From an uncultured Spirochaetota bacterium (GTDB lineage: Bacteria > Spirochaetota > Spirochaetia > Treponematales > Rectinemataceae), in the NCBI GenBank assembly GCA_903821875.1, contig CAIJMU010000088.1:1-64000 (forward strand): DNA of 64,000 nucleotides, in the 5' to 3' direction. This document shows, piece by piece, positions 57,983 through 64,000 of this stretch. Each line of letters opens with the position of its first letter. The stretch's first letter is position 1. The position numbers were made by a program, and so were the translations under genes. The notes beneath the pieces were generated by a model. It was not told where the DNA came from. It did not search any database and worked only from the letters and a program-made list of their open reading frames with translations.

Positions 57983-58834
57983 TCAGGCCATCAATTTCCT
58001 GAGGAAGGCGAGACCCTTCGTCGCAAGCTCGTCCGCACTGGGAGCCAGCGGGCGCCATACGGCGGCGGCCCTCGCGATCTCCTTCACCGAGGTCGAGAAT
58101 GATTCGATGACGAGGGGACCCGAATACTTGATCTTCTTGAGGGCAGCGGCGACCTCGCTCCAGGCCACATTGCCGGTACCCGGGGTCCCGCGGTCGTTTT
58201 CGTTGGCATGGACGTGCACCATCAGCTTGCCCGCCAGCTCGATCGCCTTGCCGAGGCTCTTCTCCTCGATGTTTGCATGGAAGGTATCCATCATGAGCTT
58301 GACGCTCGGACTGTCGACCCGCTTCACGAGTTCCAGGGCCTGCTCGGTAAGGTTGATGAAACTCGTCTCGAAGCGGTTGAGGGGCTCGAGGGCGAGGATG
58401 ACGCCCTTGTCCTCGGCGTACTTCGCGATCACCCTGAGGTTCTTGGCGCATCGGGAGAGGTCCTTCTCCCTCTGTGCAGCCGTCGCCTGCCACTGGCGGC
58501 CGACAGCCGCGTAGAGGGGGCCAACGACGGCGACCGACTTCATCGTCACGGCGGCGTCGATACAATGCTTCATGTAGGAAATCGCGCCTTTCTGGATGTC
58601 GGCGTCGGGATGGGAGGGATCGCGGCCGGCGCCCATGACGGCGCAGATCGAGCTCTTGAGTCCCAATCGCCTGTAGGCCTCCGCCGCCTTGGCGTAGTCG
58701 AGGTCTTTTTCGCCCTCGATCGGGATCTCGACGAGGTCGTAGCCTATTTCCTTCGCCTTGTCGAACCAGGACAGGTCCTTGGTCCGGAATGGAGAAGCCC
58801 AGAGGAAGGTGTTGATTCCAAACGTCAGTGGCAT
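57983..58834 (-). CDS. sugar epimerase, D-tagatose/D-psicose 3-epimerase-like, 283 aa
   Basis: FGINTFLWASPFRTKDLSWF opens it. Metal ligands fit GVILALEPLNRFETSFINL near 150 (Glu), VKLMMDTFHANIEEKSL near 180 (Asp), MVHVHANENDRGTPGTGNV near 210 (His) and PLVIESFS near 245 (Glu), with the RGTPGTG loop typical of ketose 3-epimerases. The start at 58834 has AAAGGA; a long upstream open frame is only the 27-bp repeat. It follows the second TIM-barrel gene. Confidence 0.87.
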   Translation of the reverse strand: MPLTFGINTFLWASPFRTKDLSWFDKAKEIGYDLVEIPIEGEKDLDYAKAAEAYRRLGLKSSICAVMGAGRDPSHPDADIQKGAISYMKHCIDAAVTMKSVAVVGPLYAAVGRQWQATAAQREKDLSRCAKNLRVIAKYAEDKGVILALEPLNRFETSFINLTEQALELVKRVDSPSVKLMMDTFHANIEEKSLGKAIELAGKLMVHVHANENDRGTPGTGNVAWSEVAAALKKIKYSGPLVIESFSTSVKEIARAAAVWRPLAPSADELATKGLAFLRKLMA

Positions 58835-58877
58835 GTGCCCATCCTTTCGCCCGCTTACGGGCCTCTCAACAATCAGA

Positions 58878-58958
58878 ACGCCGGAGGATTCCCCCGCGTC
58901 AGCGACGCCGGAGGATTCCCCCGCGTCAGCGACGCCGGAGGATTCCCCCGCGTCAGCG
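58878..58958. repeat. 27-bp perfect tandem repeat, three copies
   Basis: ACGCCGGAGGATTCCCCCGC-GTCAGCG is repeated at 58878-58904, 58905-58931 and 58932-58958 without change. It lies between the two TIM-barrel genes. Each junction contains GCGTC-AGC-GACGC, so a short hairpin can form per copy. There are no spacers, so it is not a CRISPR array. Confidence 0.95.
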
Positions 58959-58979
58959 GGGGGATCCGACGGCGCGGGC

Positions 58980-59873
58980 TCAGCTCTGCCCGTACTTCGC
59001 GACGAGGATATCCATGAATTCCTTCGCGGGCTTGGTCTCGGCAAGGGCGTTGGACCAGAAGCAGAGGTCGATGGGCCACCACTCGTCGTCGTAGCCGGCC
59101 TCGAGGATAGCCTTGGTAATTGCGTCGAAGTCCAGGACACCCTTGCCGAAGGGCGCGTGGGTGCTCGTCTCGTCGCCGTGGAGCGTTCCGTCCGAATCGA
59201 TGAAATGGACAGCGCCGATCTTGCCGGTGAGCATATGGGCGAACTGCACGACGCCACCGGGGAGGGTCTCGCGCTTTCCAAACTGCCTCGAGCCCATGAC
59301 TCCGCACATGAAGGCGTGGCAGGAATCGAACATGACCGAGAAGTTCGGGTGGTCGACCTTGTAGGTCATGCCGACGACCTCGCTCGGCTTGTTGAAGAAG
59401 AAGCCAGGCTCAAACTCCCAGACCAGCTTGATGCCGGCCTTGGCGCAGAGCTCGGCCGACTCGTGCCAGCGCTCTGCCACGGTGGAGAAGCAGGCGTCGT
59501 AGCTCATGCCACCGGGGATGGCGGTGGGCGGATCGACTGCATCGACGCGGAGCTTCGGGATGCCCATGACCTTGCACATCTCGAGATGGCCCTTCACTGT
59601 GTCGAGGTAGACCTGCTTGGACGAGGTGGCTGGGGAGGGGAAGGGCGCAGCTACGCCGGAGAATCCCATGCCCAGGTCGTTGAAGAGCTTCTTGATTTCC
59701 TTCCACTTCTCGGGCGTATTGGGCTCGCAGTGGGGGGGGAAGGCGGCGAACTCGACGCCATCGAACTTGTACTCCTTGAGGCGAGTGGCCACCTCGACGA
59801 GGGGGATCGGCTTGTCGGCATAGCCACCCCAAATGTAAGCCCACGCACCCACTGAAATCTTTTTCTGCGCCAT
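58980..59873 (-). CDS. TIM-barrel sugar isomerase/epimerase-like protein, 297 aa
   Basis: KISVGAWAYIWGGYADKPIP, FDGVEFAAFPPHCEPNTPE near 35 and IPKLRVDAVDPPTAIP near 105. Metal-site motifs are IKLVWEFEPGFFF near 150 (Glu), VMFDSCHAFMCG near 183 (Asp and His), GAVHFIDSDGTLHGDETSTH near 225 (His), and a final WPIDLCF near 270 where Asp replaces the usual Glu. It is probably specific for another step than its neighbour. It follows the binding-protein gene after 260 bases. Confidence 0.8.
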   Translation of the reverse strand: MAQKKISVGAWAYIWGGYADKPIPLVEVATRLKEYKFDGVEFAAFPPHCEPNTPEKWKEIKKLFNDLGMGFSGVAAPFPSPATSSKQVYLDTVKGHLEMCKVMGIPKLRVDAVDPPTAIPGGMSYDACFSTVAERWHESAELCAKAGIKLVWEFEPGFFFNKPSEVVGMTYKVDHPNFSVMFDSCHAFMCGVMGSRQFGKRETLPGGVVQFAHMLTGKIGAVHFIDSDGTLHGDETSTHAPFGKGVLDFDAITKAILEAGYDDEWWPIDLCFWSNALAETKPAKEFMDILVAKYGQS

Positions 59874-60055
59874 GATCGTCTCCTCCCGCTACCCTAAAGA
59901 TACGTATCCGCCCCCACTATGGGCGCGCTTGCTCCACTTCGCCTTGAAGCCATCGACCGCATTGACCAAGCCCCCGAACGAAGGAAACTCCCCTCCGCAT
60001 CGGAAGGGGAATGGACCCGATGACCGCTTCGATTCGGTCGTCCATCCTCAGAGGC

Positions 60056-60083
60056 GGGCGATCGGGAAGCTTCCCGATCGCCC
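60056..60083 (-). terminator. 28-bp perfect palindrome after the binding-protein gene
   Basis: GGGCGATCGGGAAG is followed immediately by its complement. It lies 51 bases past the stop of the binding-protein gene, as in the first cluster. No T-run follows, so it may act in mRNA stability (high binding-protein levels) more than termination. The rest of 59874-60133 is without a gene. Confidence 0.6.
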
Positions 60084-60133
60084 ATCTTGACTGGTGGCGG
60101 CGAAGGGGTCAAACCCGATCGCCCCCGCCTGAG

Positions 60134-61198
60134 CTATTTGTAGTCCGGATTCGCCCTGAAGACAGGGTCATTGATATCGTAAATAAAGGCTTTCTTGTCG
60201 CGGGCCTCGATGTAGTCGCTGGTGATCCAGGGGATCATCTTCGACATGTTGAGGGTCTCCTTCTCGAAGGGCAGGAAGTTGACATAGACGGCCTTCTTCG
60301 TGGCCTTGCCAGCGAACTTGGCGACGATCATCTGGTAGGCAATGTCGGCCTCGAGGGTCGGGCACTGGTTGACGTCCATCGTGGTCTGTCCCTTGGCGAC
60401 CCAGATCCAGGACTTCTCCTTGCCATTGCTCGAACCCAGCCAGTACTTGCTCGTATCGAGGCCGGCTTCCTGCATGGCCTGGAGGGCGCCGGTCATCATC
60501 TCGTCATTCTGCACATAGGCGCCGTCGAAACCGTTGGGTCCGAGGGAGGTGATGGCGTCCTGCATGACCTTCTTGGCGGGGTCAGCGAACCAGCCGCCCG
60601 AGCCCCAGAATACGATCTGGAGGTCCTTGCCGCCTGCGCCCTTGACGCCGACGCTGGAGAGGAGGTTGCCGATATCCTTGCCGGCCTTCTTGTAGCCCTG
60701 GAGGAAGCCCTGGGTCTGCCCTGCTGCTGTACCCTGGCCGAGCTTGCCCTCGATCATGATGATCTTCTTGGCCTTGTGAGCGATGGCGGACTTTGCGGCC
60801 AGTTCCCCATCAAAGACCCAATCGAAGCCGGAGAAGCCTGAGAGGCCGGGCTCGTTCGGTGGGTTGTGGGTCAGGTTATAGAAGGGGATGTTGGCCTCTT
60901 TGGCGAGCACGAGGCACTCCGAGGTGGTCTGGGGGGAGTTCTGGACGCAGACGATGGCATCTACTCCCTGGGTCACGAAGTTCTGTATTGCGTCGAGCTG
61001 CTCGGGCGCCGTACCCTGACCAACGACGTCACGCACTTCCCATCCGGACCGGTTTGCGAGGACCTTGAAGACCTGGAAGCCGGCCTTGTAATAATCGTCG
61101 GAGGCATCCATGTAGTAGCCGATGACCTTTTTCTGGGCAGAGACACTCATTACCCCGAAGACCGCGAGAACCATCATCAGAATTGCGATTCGCTTCAT
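60134..61198 (-). CDS. ABC sugar-binding protein, 354 aa
   Basis: Signal peptide MKRIAILMMVLAVFGVMSVSA-Q (cleavage near 21), then KKVIGYYMDASDDYYKAGFQ, VTQGVDAIVCVQNSP near 95, IPFYNLTHNPPNEPG near 120, GFDGAYVQNDEMMTGALQAM near 222 and WIWVAKGQTTMDVNQCPTLE near 265. A normal type I binding fold. It belongs to the permease and ATPase encoded upstream. AGAAGAGAG precedes the ATG. Confidence 0.9.
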   Translation of the reverse strand: MKRIAILMMVLAVFGVMSVSAQKKVIGYYMDASDDYYKAGFQVFKVLANRSGWEVRDVVGQGTAPEQLDAIQNFVTQGVDAIVCVQNSPQTTSECLVLAKEANIPFYNLTHNPPNEPGLSGFSGFDWVFDGELAAKSAIAHKAKKIIMIEGKLGQGTAAGQTQGFLQGYKKAGKDIGNLLSSVGVKGAGGKDLQIVFWGSGGWFADPAKKVMQDAITSLGPNGFDGAYVQNDEMMTGALQAMQEAGLDTSKYWLGSSNGKEKSWIWVAKGQTTMDVNQCPTLEADIAYQMIVAKFAGKATKKAVYVNFLPFEKETLNMSKMIPWITSDYIEARDKKAFIYDINDPVFRANPDYK

Positions 61199-61269
61199 CT
61201 CTCTTCTCCTTGCCTGGTTGGTATGACAATCAACATAACTAAAATCGATAATTGCGACGTCCGTCTATC

Positions 61270-62364
61270 TCACCCCCCTTTTGACGCGTCGCCGGAAACA
61301 GCCGCGAGCCCCTTCCTTCTGGAGAGGAACTCGGAGAAAGTGCTGGAAACATAGCCTGCGGAAACTGCGACGATGATCACCAGCCCCTTGGCCACGAACT
61401 GCACCTCGGATGGCAGGCGAAGCAGGTTCATCGCGTTGCCGATGGATCCAAGGAAGAACACGCCGATCAAGGTCCCCAGGACATTGCCCTTTCCACCCTT
61501 CAAGGCCGTCCCACCGATGACCACCATCGCAATGGTGTCGATCTCCAGGCCCTGTCCGAGGGTGATGATGCCGACGTTGATGCGCGCCAGCAGCATGACC
61601 GATCCAATGCCGACGAGGAGCCCCATCAGCGCGTAGACCGACAGCCGCATGGCCCTCACGTTGATGCCGGCCAGGAAGGCTGCGTTGCTGTTGTTGCCCA
61701 CCGCATAGATCCGCCGGCCGTATTTCGTATACTTGAGCAGAAGCCCGACAAGAAGGGCGAGCAGGAGGAAGACGAGCACATAGGGTGGGATCACCAGGTT
61801 GAGCCCCGTCACCGGATCCTTGGTGCCCGCTATCAGGTTTGTCTTGATGAAGTTGAGCTCGCCGTTCATGATTACTTCGCGCGAGTTGCACAGGAGGAGG
61901 GCTATGCCCTGGAATGTGATCATGCCGCCGAGCGTGATGATGAAGGGTTCCACCTTGACCCGCGAAATGATGAAGCCCATGAGGGTCTCGAGCACGACGG
62001 CGGTGCTTATGCCGACGAGTATCGAAGGCACGACCCCAAGGTGCCACTTCGAGATGCCCAGCGCCGTGACAATTGATACGAGGGAAGCGAGCATGCCGAC
62101 CGAGAGGTCGATGCCGCCGGAGATCATCACCATCGTCATGCCGACCGCGACTATGCCGGGCACACCGACCTGCTGCATGATGTTGAGTATGTTGACCGGG
62201 CTGATGAAGGTCGGATACTTGGTGCCTCCCGTCATGATCAGCTGGAGCAGCACGATGATGATCACAAAGGACACGAAAATCGTGAGGACGGTGAAATTCT
62301 CGAATCGCTTGAAAGGCGAGACCCACGGTGCCTTTTCGGTCTTCGTCGAAGCCTGATCGCTCAT
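61270..62364 (-). CDS. ABC sugar permease (RbsC type), 364 aa
   Basis: The start at 62364 (MSDQASTKTEK) overlaps the ATPase stop by four bases and has GAGAAGG upstream. Nine to ten helices with MVMISGGIDLSVGMLASL near 92, YAVGNNSNAAFLAGINVRAM near 225, and IAMVVIGGTALKGGKGNVLG near 285. A basic C-terminus (LSRRKGLAAVSGD). Forms the channel of the third importer. Confidence 0.92.
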   Translation of the reverse strand: MSDQASTKTEKAPWVSPFKRFENFTVLTIFVSFVIIIVLLQLIMTGGTKYPTFISPVNILNIMQQVGVPGIVAVGMTMVMISGGIDLSVGMLASLVSIVTALGISKWHLGVVPSILVGISTAVVLETLMGFIISRVKVEPFIITLGGMITFQGIALLLCNSREVIMNGELNFIKTNLIAGTKDPVTGLNLVIPPYVLVFLLLALLVGLLLKYTKYGRRIYAVGNNSNAAFLAGINVRAMRLSVYALMGLLVGIGSVMLLARINVGIITLGQGLEIDTIAMVVIGGTALKGGKGNVLGTLIGVFFLGSIGNAMNLLRLPSEVQFVAKGLVIIVAVSAGYVSSTFSEFLSRRKGLAAVSGDASKGG

Positions 62365-63845
62365 TGTGCCTTCTCTCCTATGGAATGGGTAAGTATGTGT
62401 TCTTCCGATATCCTGTCTTTGCCGATCTCCGCGACCATCTCGCCGCCCTTCATCACGATGACGCGGTCGCTCATCGAGATGACCTCGGGCATGTCGGATG
62501 AGACCATGATGATCGCCTTGCCCTGCTTCAGGAGGCCTACCATCAGTTGGTAGATCTCCTGCTTCGAGTTCACATCGATGCCGCGCGTCGGCTCGTCGAA
62601 TATGAAGATGTCGCCGTTCGTATTGAACCACTTCGCCAGGACGACCTTCTGCTGGTTCCCGCCGGAGAGGTTCATCGCGCGTACCCTGGCATTCTTCGCC
62701 CGGATGCTGAGCTTCTGGATGAATCCCTCCGCCACCTTGAGGTCACGTGCAGGGCTTGAGATGAAATTCCGCGTGTTCACCATGTTCGCGACGACAATGT
62801 TCTGGGCAATGGTCTGCTCGATGAAGAGCCCAGTGTTCTGGCGATCCTCCGTTATGAAGCACATCTTGTTGCGTATCGCGGCCTTCGGCGTCCGATGGCG
62901 CACCGGCCGGTCCCCGATCCGGACCTCGCCTGAGTCAAGGCGGGCGCCCCCGAACAAGAGTTCCATCAACTCGGAGCGGCCCGATCCGGTCATCCCCGAG
63001 AATCCGAGGACCTCGCCGCGGTGCAGCTTGAAGGAGATGTTCCTTACGCCGTTCCCGCTCAGGTTCCGGGCCTCGAAAAGCACCTCGCCGATCGGCACGC
63101 TCTCACGCTTGTAGAAGGTCGAGGGATCCCTGCCGACCATGTCCTTGATCAACTGGGATTTCGTGAGCCCGCCTATGTCGTAGTGACTCACGTTCCGTCC
63201 GTCGCGGAGCACTGTAACACGGTCGCCGACCCTGAAGACCTCGTCGAGGTGGTGGGAGATGTAGATGATCCCGATGCCGCTCTTCTTGACCGTCTTGATT
63301 ATTTCCAGGAGGTTGTCGATTTCCGAGATCGAGAAGGAGGCAGTCGGCTCATCCAGGATTATGACCTTCCGTTTGAAGACCAGACCCTTGGCTATCTCCA
63401 CGATCTTCTGCTGACCGCTGCCCAGATCGCCCATCACCATCTCCGGTCGGAGGTCGCTCTTGAGGTACTCGAGCACCTCGACCGTCTGCCGCCGCATCTC
63501 CTTCCTGTCGAGGAAGATGCCCTTCTCCCGCTCGAGCCCCATGAAAATGTTCTCCATGACGCTGAGGCTGTCGAAGACGATGTGCTCCTGGTAGATGGTC
63601 TGGATGCCAAGCCCCAGGGCGAGGTGCGGCGTGAGATCAATCTTCCGGCCCTCGAACCAGATCTCCCCGCCGATGTCGGGCTGGTGCGCCCCTGACAGGA
63701 CCTTGATGAGGGTGGATTTGCCCGCGCCGTTCTCGCCGCAGAGGCAGTGGACCTCGCCTTCCTTCAAGTCGAAGGTAATCCCCTGCAGTGCCCGCACGCC
63801 CGCGAAGGTCTTGGACACATTGCTCAGCCGCAGGATCTCTCCCAT
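62361..63845 (-). CDS. ABC sugar ATPase, two domains (RbsA/MglA type), 494 aa
   Basis: NBD1: Walker A CGENGAGKSTLIKVL near 38, GDLGSGQQKIVEIAKGL near 140, VIILDEPTAS near 163. NBD2: GMTGSGRSELMELL near 285 (degenerate), LSGGNQQKVVLAKW near 398, IFIFDEPTRGIDVN near 420. About as similar to the first importer ATPase (32964-34454) as one expects from paralogues of one family. It follows the partial GH4 gene at the window edge. Confidence 0.93.
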   Translation of the reverse strand: MGEILRLSNVSKTFAGVRALQGITFDLKEGEVHCLCGENGAGKSTLIKVLSGAHQPDIGGEIWFEGRKIDLTPHLALGLGIQTIYQEHIVFDSLSVMENIFMGLEREKGIFLDRKEMRRQTVEVLEYLKSDLRPEMVMGDLGSGQQKIVEIAKGLVFKRKVIILDEPTASFSISEIDNLLEIIKTVKKSGIGIIYISHHLDEVFRVGDRVTVLRDGRNVSHYDIGGLTKSQLIKDMVGRDPSTFYKRESVPIGEVLFEARNLSGNGVRNISFKLHRGEVLGFSGMTGSGRSELMELLFGGARLDSGEVRIGDRPVRHRTPKAAIRNKMCFITEDRQNTGLFIEQTIAQNIVVANMVNTRNFISSPARDLKVAEGFIQKLSIRAKNARVRAMNLSGGNQQKVVLAKWFNTNGDIFIFDEPTRGIDVNSKQEIYQLMVGLLKQGKAIIMVSSDMPEVISMSDRVIVMKGGEMVAEIGKDRISEEHILTHSIGEKAQ

Positions 63846-63927
63846 CGCTCAAACTCCTCTATTCGGGGCGACCGCCGGATAAAGGCCGCGTAGTGCTGCC
63901 CTCCCCGACTCCTCCTTTCCAGACATC

Positions 63928-63945
63928 GCGGGCTCGGAAGCCCGC
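63928..63945 (-). terminator. short hairpin between GH4 fragment and ATPase gene
   Basis: GCGGGCT-cgga-AGCCCGC, seven base pairs, just after the GH4 stop and about 80 bases before the ATPase start. No T-run follows; it may be a processing or attenuation site. Confidence 0.4.
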
Positions 63946-63951
63946 CTTCTT

Positions 63952-64000
63952 CTAGCCGCTCGCCAACTTTCCGAAGCGGTTGTTGATCGCCAGGGCAGGG
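63952..64000 (-). CDS. GH4 glycosidase, C-terminal fragment cut by the window edge
   Basis: The last 15 codons read PALAINNRFGKLASG and stop. This is nearly the same as the end of the GH4 protein at 51413-52831 (PALAIANRFGKLAEA). The 5' part lies outside the window. It would be the first known gene of the third sugar cluster in this direction. Confidence 0.8.
   Translation of the reverse strand, partial: PALAINNRFGKLASG

Noticed and set aside
58878-58958. CRISPR array
   Set aside because: The three 27-bp units are directly adjacent without spacers and there are no cas genes.

Overview
The window looks like the chromosome of a GC-rich, diderm, saccharolytic anaerobe, most probably a member of the Spirochaetota. 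This assignment rests on content, not on a marker gene: an LruC-domain lipoprotein, a PEGA-domain exported protein, a cyclic-nucleotide-binding/TPR protein paired with a Crp-like protein (an arrangement I recall from treponemes), a sensor-less multi-pass chemotaxis receptor, many LacI/ROK/FGGY/ABC sugar genes, a corrinoid methyltransferase cluster, and no respiratory genes. Nearly all genes lie on the minus strand.

Layout. 1-8.2 kb: two small conserved proteins, a membrane protein, a large LruC lipoprotein behind a sigma-54-type promoter, and a GPH sugar symporter coupled to a beta-propeller (glycosidase-like) protein under a palindromic operator. 8.4-12.8 kb: a graveyard of toxin-antitoxin modules (AbiEi antitoxin with an internally deleted AbiEii toxin, a shortened HicA, an unidentified frameshifted gene, an intact HipBA) that ends in a cluster of nested palindromes built from the 3' end of the adjacent tRNA-Thr(CGU). 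12.8-20.5 kb: housekeeping and signalling genes (Crp-like pair, amidohydrolase, ROK kinase, GNAT, PEGA protein, chemotaxis receptor). 20.6-26.5 kb: xylose locus (xylB, xylA, an AraC regulator) enclosing a haemless cytochrome-c'-like secreted protein and a ZIP metal transporter with an inserted cyclic-nucleotide-binding domain; a nearly identical 32-bp element flanks xylA and araC.

26.5-43.3 kb: two ribose-type ABC sugar importers with a LacI repressor between them. The minus-strand set (zinc dehydrogenase, phosphomannose-isomerase-like cupin, ATPase, permease, binding protein, TIM-barrel epimerase, LacI, Gfo/Idh-TIM fusion) starts at a strong promoter carrying a LacI-type operator; the repressor gene carries a similar one. 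The plus-strand set has two permeases, a binding protein and an ATPase but no enzymes. 43.4-51.4 kb: a complete corrinoid-dependent methyl-transfer module (UroD-like methyltransferase, corrinoid protein, reductive activator, a MetH-activation-like Fe-S protein, a pterin-type methyltransferase) next to an old-yellow-enzyme-type reductase and a PAS-LuxR regulator. It probably demethylates a methoxylated or N-methylated substrate and passes the methyl group to tetrahydrofolate.

51.4-64 kb: a third sugar cluster flanked by two GH4 glycosidase genes (the second is cut by the window edge): ABC ATPase, permease and binding protein, two TIM-barrel isomerases, a Gfo/Idh dehydrogenase, a class II aldolase, a fucose-isomerase-like protein and an FGGY kinase. 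This is enough for import, glycoside cleavage, oxidation/epimerisation, phosphorylation and aldol cleavage of an unidentified sugar. All assignments come from reading the sequence; none was checked by a database search.
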